Positions 17,183 through 27,975 of a DNA stretch of 64,000 nucleotides are shown one piece after another (position 1 is the first letter of the stretch; every line of letters starts with the position of its first letter). Made by a program: the position numbers and the translations under genes. The stretch is taken from assembly GCA_900318665.1 (NCBI GenBank), contig ONLQ01000010.1, positions 1 to 64,000 of the forward strand. The letters are read 5' to 3'. This DNA comes from an uncultured Bacteroidales bacterium (GTDB lineage Bacteria; Bacteroidota; Bacteroidia; Bacteroidales; P3). Under the pieces are notes generated by a model, which worked only from the letters and a program-made list of their open reading frames with translations, was not told where the DNA came from and did not search any database.

Positions 17183-18106
17183 CTATTTAGTTGCGAAATC
17201 TTTAAGTTTTCCTGCGTTAATGGGACTTATGACCTTGATGATGTCAAGCACCTGTTTCTGCTCTTCGGCAGGAGCAGGCTTGAAGATAGATATTATCTCC
17301 GAAATCTTGACATCAATATACTGCGTGACCGACAGCAAGTTAGGCCTTACGGCGGCAGCCTGCTTCAACTGGTCGAGAGCCTTAATGATGTTTTGGCGTG
17401 CCAGCGGCTGGTCCTTAGTCATCATGTCAAGCCCCTGACGTTGATAGAGATAATAGGCAGTGTGTATGGTAGAATAAGCCGAGTTGGTGTGGTTTTCCAT
17501 AAACCAGTAGCGGGCCTTCTGACCGTCGGAACTGCGCCAGCCTTTGAAACCCGCATTCTCTGCCGTCTGCGCTATAGTTCCAGCCATATCGTAAAACGGC
17601 TCGCCGCCGTTCATGCCGTACGAGTCGAAATAGATGCCCAGCATAATGTAGAGATAGTATGCAACGGTAGATGAAAGATTGCTATAGAACGTATTGACAT
17701 CGAAATCCAAAGGCTGGCTCTCGTTAAAGGAAAACTGGAAGTCATTCTCCATATAGTTAAACAAGCCAGTGGTATAGTTCGAATTATAGACCGGCGCGCG
17801 CAACTGCACCTGCAACTGCCCCTTAAAGTCGGTAGGCGACGACTGCTCGCTGAGGACAAGGCTTATCGAGCAGTCAATCTTTTCCGCTTGATCAAATTCG
17901 ACGGCTGTCCAGCGACGGTTATTGACAAACTCCTCAAGGGCGCGCTTCATAGTCTCAAAAACCTTTGTATCGCCAGAACTGTACTGCTGCGTGGTAGTCT
18001 GCAGTTTCTGATAGTTGACCTGCACGGCGCATCGGAACTCCTGTGCCGTCAAAACAGACGGCAACAAGCAAATCAACACTATGATAGAAACAATCGAGCG
18101 GTACAT
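17183..18106 (-). CDS. DUF4835 family protein, PorD-like (type IX secretion-associated)
   Basis: A 307-residue exported protein. I chose the ATG at 18106 because it gives a standard signal peptide (MYRSIVSIIVLICLL, cut near LTAQ) and sits just after a TATTTTTG element; a longer frame upstream would run into the gyrB promoter. The body matches the DUF4835 family as I recall it: QVNYQKLQTTTQQYSSGDTK near residue 30, NNRRWTAVEFDQAEKIDCSI, and YLYIMLGIYFDSYGMNGGEP near residue 155. Some annotation schemes name this family PorD, a type IX secretion component. The presence of PorE-like and type B cargo genes in the window fits that. Its precise role is unknown. Confidence 0.8.
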   Translation of the reverse strand: MYRSIVSIIVLICLLPSVLTAQEFRCAVQVNYQKLQTTTQQYSSGDTKVFETMKRALEEFVNNRRWTAVEFDQAEKIDCSISLVLSEQSSPTDFKGQLQVQLRAPVYNSNYTTGLFNYMENDFQFSFNESQPLDFDVNTFYSNLSSTVAYYLYIMLGIYFDSYGMNGGEPFYDMAGTIAQTAENAGFKGWRSSDGQKARYWFMENHTNSAYSTIHTAYYLYQRQGLDMMTKDQPLARQNIIKALDQLKQAAAVRPNLLSVTQYIDVKISEIISIFKPAPAEEQKQVLDIIKVISPINAGKLKDFATK

Positions 18107-18116
18107 AAATAGACTG

Positions 18117-18124
18117 CAAAAATA
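18117..18124 (-). promoter_or_regulatory. -7 element (TATTTTTG) for the DUF4835 gene
   Basis: The minus strand reads TATTTTTG, ending 10 nt before the ATG at 18106, so the transcript would have only a few leader bases. Confidence 0.5.
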
Positions 18125-18230
18125 CGAATTATTTTCAATACTTTTTGGCATAAAAAACAAACAGACAAATGGTGTGCCGATTGTTGAAAACTTGTTGTGA
18201 CGCACACTCTGCCGTATGCGCTTTTTTTCG

Positions 18231-18238
18231 TACTTTTG
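18231..18238 (+). promoter_or_regulatory. -7 element (TACTTTTG) for gyrB
   Basis: TACTTTTG lies 43 nt before the gyrB ATG. No -33 TTTG is found at the usual distance. Confidence 0.6.
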
Positions 18239-18275
18239 TAAATTCATTTTTGGAACGAAAAACATAAACCAATAA

Positions 18276-20249
<1,974 letters not shown>

Positions 20250-20266
20250 TAAAAAACAATAAGCCC

Positions 20267-21007
20267 ATGAAAAACCTTCTTCTTATAAGCAACAGCACCA
20301 TGCGTGGCGAGGCCTACCTTGGCTGGTGCAAAGATATGATTGCAGACTTCTGCAAGCGTCACAATGTCAAGAACGTTCTTTTCGTTCCCTACGCAGGCGT
20401 GAGTCTTTCGCCCGACGGGTTGGAAGCCTCTTACAACGCCTACGAGGCAAAAGTAGCCAAGGTCTATGCCGAATTTGGCGCAACTCTCACCAGCGTTCAC
20501 CACGCCGCAGACCCTGTCAAGGCTGTCTATGAGGCCGAATGTGTGGCAGTCGGTGGCGGCAACACATTCCACCTTGTGCGCGAACTTCACCGCCAGGGAC
20601 TTATGCAGGCCATCAGCCGCCGTGCAACCGCCGGTATGCCCTATATGGGTTGGAGTGCCGGAAGCAACGTTGCAGGCCCCACACTCTGCACCACCAACGA
20701 TATGCCCATCGTTGAACCCGCCTCGTTCGACTGCATGGGTCTCGTTCCATTCCAAATCAATCCACACTACACCGATTTCTTCGACCCCAAACATGGTGGC
20801 GAGACACGCGACGACCGCCTGAAAGAGTATATCATGGTCAATCCCACCGCCGTAGTTGCCGCCATACGCGAGGCCACTGCCCTACTCCTTGAAGACGGAA
20901 AACTCTCCCTCATCGGCAAAGACAACAAGATGAAAGTCTTCCACGAGAAGATGGAGAACACCAAGGAATACAGTCTGACCGACGACATCAACTTCCTTAT
21001 GAAGTAA
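20267..21007 (+). CDS. pepE: Dipeptidase E (aspartyl dipeptidase)
   Basis: A 246-residue peptidase of family S51 that cleaves dipeptides with N-terminal aspartate in the cytoplasm. I chose the ATG at 20267 since it starts the conserved MKNLLLISNST and lies just after the gyrB stop; the longer frame upstream overlaps gyrB. The nucleophile is Ser130 in GWSAGSN; Asp145 and His167 fall at the same spacing as Ser120, Asp135 and His157 of Salmonella PepE. The short gap suggests co-transcription with gyrB. A strong terminator follows. Confidence 0.93.
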   Translation: MKNLLLISNSTMRGEAYLGWCKDMIADFCKRHNVKNVLFVPYAGVSLSPDGLEASYNAYEAKVAKVYAEFGATLTSVHHAADPVKAVYEAECVAVGGGNTFHLVRELHRQGLMQAISRRATAGMPYMGWSAGSNVAGPTLCTTNDMPIVEPASFDCMGLVPFQINPHYTDFFDPKHGGETRDDRLKEYIMVNPTAVVAAIREATALLLEDGKLSLIGKDNKMKVFHEKMENTKEYSLTDDINFLMK

Positions 21008-21049
21008 TACGACAAAAAGGCTGTCCCTCTCTAAAGGGAACACTCCTAA

Positions 21050-21090
21050 CAAAAAAGCGGGCTGAACTAAAATGTTCAGCCCGCTTTTTG
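21050..21090. terminator. Bidirectional terminator between pepE and the GH3 gene
   Basis: AAAAAGCGGGCTGAAC and GTTCAGCCCGCTTTTT make a 16-bp perfect stem with a 6-nt loop and A/T runs at both ends; it separates convergent genes. Confidence 0.93.
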
Positions 21091-21112
21091 TATCTACCTT
21101 TAAGCGTCGAGG

Positions 21113-23374
21113 CTATTTGATTTCGATAGTCTCTGTCGCTCTTATGTCGCGGGAGTTGCTGGCTACCATCACCTTGTAAGTGCCAGGCTCCAGTTGCCAT
21201 TTCTTCGAGGTTTCGTCGAAGGAGCGCAGGTCGTCGGTCTTAACCACGAGGGTAACGGTCTCTTTCTTGCCCGGTTTTAGCGACGAGGTCTTGGCAAAGG
21301 CTTTCAGTTCCTTGGCGGGCTTGTCCATGCTTGCGCCGGGAGCGGTGATGTAGAGTTGCACAACCTCTTTGCCATCCACGGTGCCGCTATTGGTGATATC
21401 GACAGTAACCTTGATTTCCTTGCCACTCTGCTTCACCTTCATATTGGAGTAGTCGAAAGTGGTGTAACTCAAACCATAGCCGAAAGGATACGACACCTCG
21501 ACCTGACGGCTGTCGAACCAGCGATAGCCCACATATATGCCTTCGTCGTAGCGGGTGAAATCAACATTTTTCTCGCCACGGTCCACACGGCGGCTTGCCA
21601 CAGAGACATTTTCGGAAGTCTGGTCGACGGGGAAGTTGGCATTAGCACCGATGTCGCTCAGCACAACAGGGAAGGTCATAGGCAGTTTGCCCGAAGGATT
21701 CTGCTTGCCCGAAAGAAGGTCGGCCACGCTGTTGCCACCTTCCTGACCAGGCTGCCATGCGCATAGGATTGCGTCGGGAAGGTTCTTCCACGACGCAGTC
21801 TCTATCACACCGCCAATGTTAAGCACCACGGCAACTTTCTTGCCAGCGGCATGGAATGCTCGGCACACGTTCTCAATCATTGCACGCTCCACATCTGTGA
21901 GAACAAAGTCGCTACTCGTGCGGTCGTAGTATTCGCCACATGTGCGGCCAAGAGTGATGATGGCATAGTCGGCACGCTGTACCTGTGCGGCAATCTCGCT
22001 CTCGGTGAGAGGCATCTCGTCGGGACGGATGCGCACCATGTCGGCAAAACGCGCCGTAACCTTCGTAAGGTTTTCGGCAACGCTTTTCTTCACAAACTCA
22101 TCGTAGCGAGCCGAAAGCAGCGGGTCAATCTCATAGCCGGCATTCTGCAACCCTTCGAGCATCGAGACCGTGTAGGCGCGGCGCACATCGCCCGAACCGG
22201 TACCACCGGGAATGAAATCGTAGGATGCACAGCCAAAGAGGGCTATATTCTTGACCGACGATGCGATAGGCAGTGCCTGCGCGTCGTTCTTCAAAAGTAC
22301 GATACCCTCGGTGGCACTCTGACGTGTAATCTCAGCATGAGCCTTTAGGTCGGGGTTGTTGTCGTAGGTATGACCCGGCTGATTGCGCGGCGAAGTATAG
22401 ACGAGTTTCAGAATACGACGTACACACTCGTCAACATATTTTATATCCAGACGTCCTGCATTGACGGCATTGACAATGCTGTCCATCTGCCACTGCTGCC
22501 CCGGCATAATCAAGTCGTTGCCAGCCTTCATCTGCTCTTCGGGATGGTCGCCACCATACCAGTCGGTCATCACGGTTCCGTCGAAACCACACTCATCACG
22601 CAGAAACTCGGTAACCAAGTCGTGGCGTTCCGACACACTGATGCCGTTAATCTTGTTATACGAGGTCATAAGGGTCTTGGGGTGTCCTTCACGCACAGCA
22701 ATCTCGAAACCTTTCAGGTAAATCTCGCGCAAGGCACGCTGCGACACCTGCACATCATTGCCCATACGGTTGGTTTCCTGATTGTTGGCAGCAAAATGCT
22801 TGGGACATGCCGCCACGCCGTTGGCCTGAATGCCACGAATCATGGCAGCGGCAGTCTTACCCGTCAGCAAAGGGTCTTCGGAATAATACTCAAAATTGCG
22901 ACCATTCAGGGGATGACGATGAATATTCATGCCAGGTCCCAGCACTACGTCAACGCCATAGTGCATAGCCTCGTCGCCAATGGCACGCCCCACGTTTTCA
23001 ACCAGTTCGGTATTCCATGTTGATGACATAACGGTACCAATTGGGAAATGGGTGCAGTAGAATGTGCCGGATTCGTTCTCACGTGTCGAGTCAATATTCA
23101 CACCGGCAGGACCGTCGGAAAGAATCACGAAAGGAATGTCGAGACGCTCAATGGGACATGTGGTTCCAGCAGCACCCGGCACGATGTTCTTCATGTCGCC
23201 AAAAGAGGTTTCCGACACCCAGCGACCCTCGTTGCCCGTGCCGACAATGATGCGAGCCTTCTCCTCAAGGGTCATCTTCTGCAGCATCTCGTCTATAGTT
23301 TTGTCAATCTTTGATTTGCAAGACGTAGCACAAAGCAGCACAACGCCCGCCATAATTAAAAATGTTTTTTTCAT
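21113..23374 (-). CDS. Glycoside hydrolase family 3 lipoprotein (beta-glucosidase-like)
   Basis: A 753-residue exo-acting glycosidase. The lipobox CATSC (Cys19) predicts a lipid anchor, so it probably acts in the periplasm or at the surface. The GH3 N-terminal barrel shows LSDGPAGVN, PKHFAANNQETNR and the nucleophile Asp271 in VMTDWYGG. The second domain follows (IALFGCASYDFIPGGTGSGD, then IITLGRTCGEYYDR), and a C-terminal fibronectin-III-like domain ends the protein (YPFGYGLSYTTFDY onward). Architecture is that of beta-glucosidase/beta-xylosidase members such as BglX. The sugar specificity is not readable. No SusC/SusD pair is adjacent, so it is not part of a visible polysaccharide utilisation locus. 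Confidence 0.92.
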   Translation of the reverse strand: MKKTFLIMAGVVLLCATSCKSKIDKTIDEMLQKMTLEEKARIIVGTGNEGRWVSETSFGDMKNIVPGAAGTTCPIERLDIPFVILSDGPAGVNIDSTRENESGTFYCTHFPIGTVMSSTWNTELVENVGRAIGDEAMHYGVDVVLGPGMNIHRHPLNGRNFEYYSEDPLLTGKTAAAMIRGIQANGVAACPKHFAANNQETNRMGNDVQVSQRALREIYLKGFEIAVREGHPKTLMTSYNKINGISVSERHDLVTEFLRDECGFDGTVMTDWYGGDHPEEQMKAGNDLIMPGQQWQMDSIVNAVNAGRLDIKYVDECVRRILKLVYTSPRNQPGHTYDNNPDLKAHAEITRQSATEGIVLLKNDAQALPIASSVKNIALFGCASYDFIPGGTGSGDVRRAYTVSMLEGLQNAGYEIDPLLSARYDEFVKKSVAENLTKVTARFADMVRIRPDEMPLTESEIAAQVQRADYAIITLGRTCGEYYDRTSSDFVLTDVERAMIENVCRAFHAAGKKVAVVLNIGGVIETASWKNLPDAILCAWQPGQEGGNSVADLLSGKQNPSGKLPMTFPVVLSDIGANANFPVDQTSENVSVASRRVDRGEKNVDFTRYDEGIYVGYRWFDSRQVEVSYPFGYGLSYTTFDYSNMKVKQSGKEIKVTVDITNSGTVDGKEVVQLYITAPGASMDKPAKELKAFAKTSSLKPGKKETVTLVVKTDDLRSFDETSKKWQLEPGTYKVMVASNSRDIRATETIEIK

Positions 23375-23428
23375 AAGGTTGTGATATATGTTATTTGTCT
23401 AATCGTGATACGAGTAGCATATCATTTG

Positions 23429-23436
23429 CAAAGATA
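23429..23436 (-). promoter_or_regulatory. -7 element (TATCTTTG) for the GH3 gene
   Basis: The minus strand reads TATCTTTG 54 nt before the GH3 start codon, matching TAnnTTTG. Confidence 0.55.
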
Positions 23437-23477
23437 ACATTTTTTCGCCATCCCACCACGATATATCTAATCAATAA

Positions 23478-23574
23478 ACATCCAAAGGATGTCAGTGTCC
23501 GTAGATAATACAACACCCCGAAACAACAAACGGCTCCGTTGGAGCCGTTTTTAATACATTCGCCATCTATGGCG
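23478..23574. repeat. Cluster of three short palindromes
   Basis: Three perfect hairpins occur within 97 nt: ACATCC-AAA-GGATGT (23478-23492), ACGGCTCC-GTT-GGAGCCGT (23530-23548) and CGCCAT-CT-ATGGCG (23561-23574). The middle one is followed by TTTTT on the plus strand, but no plus-strand gene precedes it. The arrangement looks like a mobile or reiterated intergenic palindromic unit rather than a single terminator. Confidence 0.6.
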
Positions 23575-23610
23575 GCATTACAATAGGGGAAAAAAATAAT
23601 CCTTTTTCTT

Positions 23611-24219
23611 TTAATATTCTGAAGGATTTCCTTTTTTCCAAGGGAAAGACAATGGCACATATGCACAAGAAGTAGCATCGTCTATACCTAACACCCTACT
23701 TACCTCTGAATAATCATTGAAATTAACATTGAATGAAGTATAAGATGTATAATCGTCCTCTGGAATAACCAATACTTTATATTGTAAGGTTTGATTAGAA
23801 GCCCACACTTTACCTTCTCCGGCATCAATAAAGAATATTATGGAGCCATCATCACCTACCGTATAATAATAACTCATACCATCATTAGTGAATGGTAGCA
23901 TAGCCCAATGTGTAGCCCCATTATAACTATCAAAAAACACATAAACAATAACTGCACAACGAACCCCGACACTATTACTTGCTCCTGTGTACCTGTATTG
24001 TCCAATTTGCTTTCCAGAACAATAAAATGTTATTGAACTTGGCGAATAAACATAAATATTGTCAAAATGATGCCTATGTTTTTGATTTTGATATTGTGTT
24101 AATTGATTCTGTAAACTATTGAATTCATCTTTAGACACGTAATCATCATCCTTTGTACAACTAAATAATAACGTAATTAATAATACGAATGGAATGATAA
24201 AAAGACTTCTTTTTTTCAT
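23611..24219 (-). CDS. AT-rich putative lipoprotein of unknown function
   Basis: A 202-residue protein starting at the ATG at 24219, which gives a clear lipoprotein signal (lipobox LFSC, Cys21). Acidic residues follow the Cys (TKDDDYVSKDE), then a short coiled-coil-like stretch (FNSLQNQLTQYQNQ) and a strand-rich C-terminal domain with many aromatic residues. I do not recognise a family beyond a general resemblance to small Bacteroidales lipoproteins with an N-terminal KDEFNSLQNQL-type helix. The coding sequence is visibly richer in A and T than its neighbours, which suggests recent acquisition. It is bounded by unassigned intergenic DNA on both sides. Confidence 0.8.
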   Translation of the reverse strand: MKKRSLFIIPFVLLITLLFSCTKDDDYVSKDEFNSLQNQLTQYQNQKHRHHFDNIYVYSPSSITFYCSGKQIGQYRYTGASNSVGVRCAVIVYVFFDSYNGATHWAMLPFTNDGMSYYYTVGDDGSIIFFIDAGEGKVWASNQTLQYKVLVIPEDDYTSYTSFNVNFNDYSEVSRVLGIDDATSCAYVPLSFPWKKGNPSEY

Positions 24220-24503
24220 AACTATAATCCTGAATACGTGTCGGACGCAACTATTATTGCTCTCCCGTGCCTCGTCAAGCAGAAAACCATCAACAATGAA
24301 GCGCGGCACTGTATGCCGCTTCTCCCTACGGAGGTCGTGAGAATAACCTTGAAACGAAGAAATGGAAACAGTCCACGCTATAACACGCGAACCATCATAC
24401 CGTTCTTGCGTTTCATTGGAAGTTTCTCACGTTTCCGTAGGCAAGAGAACGAGCATAACGCTTCGTGATTTCACTCTGAAATCGAATGCAAATATACACA
24501 CTT
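24220..24503. other. Unassigned intergenic region
   Basis: About 280 nt with no convincing gene, placed between the AT-rich lipoprotein gene and the nfo promoter. It is richer in G and C than the lipoprotein gene. A hairpin with GAAGC and GGCA arms (24298-24322, a GC bulge) and the repeated words CTACGGAGG/CCGTAGG (near 24326 and 24435) suggest RNA structure or a degraded repeat. No tRNA, riboswitch or transposase remnant is recognisable. Confidence 0.4.
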
Positions 24504-24535
24504 TTTGCAACATAGTGGTAAAATGTGTAACTTTG
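24503..24535 (+). promoter_or_regulatory. Promoter for nfo
   Basis: A TTTTG -33 element (24503-24507) and a TAACTTTG -7 element (24528-24535) are separated by 20 nt, a full Bacteroidetes-type promoter 28 nt before the ATG at 24564. Confidence 0.8.
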
Positions 24536-24563
24536 CATTTCTAAATTATAATTGCAGACTACT

Positions 24564-25409
24564 ATGACAAAATATATTGGTGCGCATGTTAGTGCCAGCG
24601 GCGGCGTTGGCAATGCTATTTTGGCGGCAGAAATGATTGGAGCAAATGCTTTCGCGCTTTTCACACGCAATCAGCGTTCGTGGGTCAGCAAACCGTTGTC
24701 GAGCGAGGAAATCAATGGTTTCAAGTCGCTATTGGCAGAGCGTGGCTTTTCGCCAGACTATGTGCTGCCGCACGATAGTTACCTTATCAATCTCGGCTGC
24801 CCCGACGAGGAGAACCTACTGAAATCGCGTGCCGCTTTCCTCGACGAGATGACACGATGCCAGCAGTTGGGACTTAAAATGCTGAACTTCCACCCCGGCT
24901 CGCACCTCGGCAAGATTAGCCCCGAGGCGTGCCTCGACCAGATAGCACAAGAAATCAACTCGGCACTCGACCAAACGGAAGGCGTCACCGCCGTGATAGA
25001 GAACACCGCCGGACAAGGCACCAATCTCGGACACACCTTCGCACAGATTGCCCGCATCCTCAGCGGCATCAACGACAAGAGCCGCGTGGGCGTATGCATA
25101 GACACCTGCCACACCATTGCCGCAGGCTACGACATCACTAACGAGATGGGGTATCGTTTCACTTTCGACGAGTTTGACCAAGAGATTGGCGCACAATATC
25201 TGAAAGCCGTCCACCTCAACGACAGCAAGAAAGGCGCTGGCTCGCACGTGGACCGCCACGAGACATTAGGCAACGGAATGATAGGACAATGGTTTTTCGA
25301 GACCTTCATGAACGACCCGCGTTTCGACAACATTCCCATCATTCTCGAAACGCCAGACCCCATGCGCTGGGCCGACGAAATAAAGTGGCTCCGCTCGCTG
25401 CAGAAATAG
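24564..25409 (+). CDS. nfo: Endonuclease IV (AP endonuclease)
   Basis: A zinc-dependent apurinic/apyrimidinic endonuclease for base excision repair, 281 residues, the usual size. I chose the ATG at 24564 because it begins the conserved MTKYIGAHVSASGG. Metal-ligand blocks are present: FHPGSHLG near residue 112, IENTAGQGTNLG, VCIDTCHTIAAGYD, HLNDSKKGAGSHVDRHE (His, Asp and His ligands) and IILETPDP (Glu). The stop is 6 nt from the convergent gene at 25416 with no clear terminator between them. Confidence 0.97.
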   Translation: MTKYIGAHVSASGGVGNAILAAEMIGANAFALFTRNQRSWVSKPLSSEEINGFKSLLAERGFSPDYVLPHDSYLINLGCPDEENLLKSRAAFLDEMTRCQQLGLKMLNFHPGSHLGKISPEACLDQIAQEINSALDQTEGVTAVIENTAGQGTNLGHTFAQIARILSGINDKSRVGVCIDTCHTIAAGYDITNEMGYRFTFDEFDQEIGAQYLKAVHLNDSKKGAGSHVDRHETLGNGMIGQWFFETFMNDPRFDNIPIILETPDPMRWADEIKWLRSLQK

Positions 25410-25415
25410 CACTTG

Positions 25416-26096
25416 CTATTTCTTACGGCGCGATTTGTTTTTCTTCTTTGCCGGAGTTTGCTCCTCCGCCTGCGTTCCGTCTTTCTTCTCTTCGAAAGGC
25501 TCAATATGAGGATTGTCGGTAGGCGCAACGCTATCGGCTGGTGCCGCAGGTTTGGGTGTCGTTACATTCTCCTCGGCAGAGTCGCTTTCCTTTTTCTTCT
25601 TGAGAAATGCAAACGGATTGAATGACTTTTTCTTTGTAGTGTCGGCAGCGGGCGTTGGCGGCTCCTCGAAATATAGTTTGCCGTCGAGATAATAGGCTCG
25701 ATATATTATGGAGTCTTTTTTGTACTTGTATTTGCGTGTCTCTTCCGAGCGGTGGGTCTCGCCAGTCTCCTCTATAGTGGTGGTGTTGCGACGTTTAAGA
25801 TTGCCACGGCGGTCGTATTTGAAAACGTCCTCCAGCAGAAGATAGTCGAAAGCGTTGTACTGCTCGCGGCAGACGATACGTCCCTTTTTGTCGTATGAAG
25901 TCAACGTGCGATAGCGAACCATGCCAAGGCTGTCATATGTGTATTCAATGCGGACAGCCAACTGATTGGCAATATTATAGACATCGTGTTGCGATTTCAC
26001 AACACGGCCGTCAGCACCACGCGTAACGACAGGTTTCTGTGCCACTGCACATAGACCCATAGCCACAAAAGAAAGAATCAAAAAGAAATATCTCAT
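25416..26096 (-). CDS. Exported protein with YD-like repeats and basic tail
   Basis: A 226-residue protein with a Sec signal peptide (cut near CAVAQ, residue 19). Residues 45-125 hold repeats of the kind YDSLGMVRYRTLTSYDKKGRI and YDRRGNLKRR, similar to the YD/RHS-type strand repeats found in small exported Bacteroidetes proteins. The C-terminal third is low-complexity, rich in Lys, Pro, Glu and Ala, and ends in a run of basic residues. No enzyme motif is seen. It lies 43 nt downstream of ettA on the same strand and may be co-transcribed. Function is unknown. Confidence 0.8.
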   Translation of the reverse strand: MRYFFLILSFVAMGLCAVAQKPVVTRGADGRVVKSQHDVYNIANQLAVRIEYTYDSLGMVRYRTLTSYDKKGRIVCREQYNAFDYLLLEDVFKYDRRGNLKRRNTTTIEETGETHRSEETRKYKYKKDSIIYRAYYLDGKLYFEEPPTPAADTTKKKSFNPFAFLKKKKESDSAEENVTTPKPAAPADSVAPTDNPHIEPFEEKKDGTQAEEQTPAKKKNKSRRKK

Positions 26097-26139
26097 TTCT
26101 CAACAATTCAACGATTAAACAATCAGCAATTCAGCGGAA

Positions 26140-27810
26140 TCACGCTTTCAGTTTCTTGTAGCGAGGACGATGGGGAGTGTCGTCGCCAAGGCGTTTGCGA
26201 CGGTTCTCCTCATATTCGGAATAAATGCCTTCGAAGAAATAGACTTGCGAATCGCCCTCGAAAGCAAGGATATGCGTGCAGATACGGTCGAGGAACCAAC
26301 GGTCGTGACTGATGACCACGGCGCAGCCTGCAAAGTTTTCCAAACCTTCTTCCAATGCACGCATAGTATTGACATCTATATCGTTGGTAGGTTCGTCTAA
26401 AAGCAACACATTAGCCTCGCTTTTCAATGTCAGAGCCAGATGCAGACGGTTGCGCTCACCACCCGACAGCACCCCAGCCTTCTTGCTTTGGTCGGTGCCT
26501 GTGAAATTGAAACGAGAGATATAGGCGCGCGAATTCACCAAGCGGCCGCCCATCATAATCTGCTCGTTGCCCTCGGACACAACCTCATAGACACTCTTTT
26601 CGGGGTCTATCTGCACATGCTGCTGGTCAACGTATCCAATCTTGACGGTCTCGCCAACGGTGAATGTACCGCTATCGGGCTGTTCCTGTCCCATTATGAG
26701 ACGGAACAAAGTAGTCTTGCCACAGCCATTGGGACCAATAACGCCCACAATGCCAGCAGGTGGCAGCGAAAATGTAAGGTTCTCGTAGAGCAGTTTGTCG
26801 CCGTATGCCTTGCTGACGCCTTCGACTTCCAAAACCTTGTTGCCCAGTCGCGGACCGTTGGGAATAAAGATTTCGAGCGTCTGCTCTTTCTCCTTAACGT
26901 CCTCATTGAGCATACGGTCGTAGGCCGCCAGACGGGCCTTGCCTTTGGCGTGGCGGGCCTTGGGCGCCATGCGGGCCCATTCCAACTCACGCTCCAATGC
27001 CTTGCGGCGTTTGCTTTCCTGCTTTTCTTCCATGGCAAGACGCTTGGTCTTTTGGTCGAGCCACGAAGAGTAGTTGCCCTGCCAGGGTATGCCCTCGCCA
27101 CGGTCGAGTTCGAGAATCCAACCTGCCACGTTGTCGAGGAAATAGCGGTCGTGGGTTACGGCGATGACGGTGCCTTTATACTGACGCAGATGCTGTTCGA
27201 GCCAGTCGATGCTCTCGGCGTCGAGGTGGTTGGTAGGCTCGTCAAGCAGCAGAATGTCGGGCTCTTGCAACAGCAGACGGCAGAGAGCCACACGGCGGCG
27301 TTCACCACCGCTGAGGTTGCGCACCAACTGGTCGTCGTCGGGGCAACGCAGGGCGTCCATAGCACGGTCGAGACGGGCGTCGAGGTTCCAAGCGTCGTGC
27401 TGGTCAAGCAATTCCGTAAGTTCGCCTTGACGCGCAATGAGTTTGTCGAAATCGGCATCAGGTTCGGCAAAAGCGTTATTGACTGCCTCATATTCTTTGA
27501 GCAAATCGACAGTCTCCTGCACAGCCTCCTGCACCACCTCTTTGACGGTCTTGTTGTCGTCGAGTTTCGGTTCCTGCTCGAGATAGCCCACGCTATAGCC
27601 AGGCGAGAAAACCACCTCGCCCTGATAGTCCTTATCAACGCCGGCAATGATTTTCAAAAGCGACGATTTGCCCGAACCGTTAAGACCGATGATGCCGATT
27701 TTGGCACCATAAAAGAAAGAGAGGTATATATCCTTAAGAATCTGACGCGAAGGGGGTATGAGTTTGCCCACGCCCACCATCGAGAAAATGATTTTTTTGT
27801 CGTCTGCCAT
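26140..27810 (-). CDS. ettA: ABC-F protein, energy-dependent translational throttle EttA
   Basis: A soluble ATPase with two ABC domains that binds the ribosomal E site and gates entry into the elongation cycle according to energy state. The 556-residue length matches EttA. Domain 1 has GLNGSGKSSLLKI, LSGGERRRVALCRLLL and DILLLDEPTNHLDAES; domain 2 has GPNGCGKTTLFRL, LSGGERNRLHLALTL and VLLLDEPTNDIDV. The linker between domains is basic and helical (residues about 240-310), as in the P-site-tRNA interaction motif of the family. No membrane segments are present. EttA is favoured over other ABC-F members by overall length and by the N-terminal IFSMVGVGKLIPP block. Confidence 0.94.
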   Translation of the reverse strand: MADDKKIIFSMVGVGKLIPPSRQILKDIYLSFFYGAKIGIIGLNGSGKSSLLKIIAGVDKDYQGEVVFSPGYSVGYLEQEPKLDDNKTVKEVVQEAVQETVDLLKEYEAVNNAFAEPDADFDKLIARQGELTELLDQHDAWNLDARLDRAMDALRCPDDDQLVRNLSGGERRRVALCRLLLQEPDILLLDEPTNHLDAESIDWLEQHLRQYKGTVIAVTHDRYFLDNVAGWILELDRGEGIPWQGNYSSWLDQKTKRLAMEEKQESKRRKALERELEWARMAPKARHAKGKARLAAYDRMLNEDVKEKEQTLEIFIPNGPRLGNKVLEVEGVSKAYGDKLLYENLTFSLPPAGIVGVIGPNGCGKTTLFRLIMGQEQPDSGTFTVGETVKIGYVDQQHVQIDPEKSVYEVVSEGNEQIMMGGRLVNSRAYISRFNFTGTDQSKKAGVLSGGERNRLHLALTLKSEANVLLLDEPTNDIDVNTMRALEEGLENFAGCAVVISHDRWFLDRICTHILAFEGDSQVYFFEGIYSEYEENRRKRLGDDTPHRPRYKKLKA

Positions 27811-27839
27811 CGTAATTCTATTTTATTAATGGGTTTCTA

Positions 27840-27847
27840 CAAATATA
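27840..27847 (-). promoter_or_regulatory. -7 element (TATATTTG) for ettA
   Basis: The minus strand reads TATATTTG 29 nt before the ettA start, matching TAnnTTTG. Confidence 0.55.
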
Positions 27848-27924
27848 AACTACCATGAACCATTGATGATTTTTTCGTGGTATATTCGTAGTAATTCGTG
27901 TTATGATTAGTTTCGTATAGATAA

Positions 27925-27966
27925 AACAGAAAGTTGAATTTTCGATTCGAAATCCAACTTTCTAAT
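27925..27966 (-). terminator. Terminator of recJ
   Basis: AGAAAGTTG (27928-27936) and CAACTTTCT (27955-27963) form a 9-bp stem around an AT-rich inner repeat. On the minus strand it lies just after the recJ stop and is followed by GTTTT. Confidence 0.75.
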
Positions 27967-27975
27967 ACCTTAAAA

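Noticed and set aside
23530..23551. Stand-alone terminator with T run
   Set aside because: No plus-strand gene precedes it, and on the minus strand it lacks a T run after the stem. It fits better as a member of the palindrome cluster.
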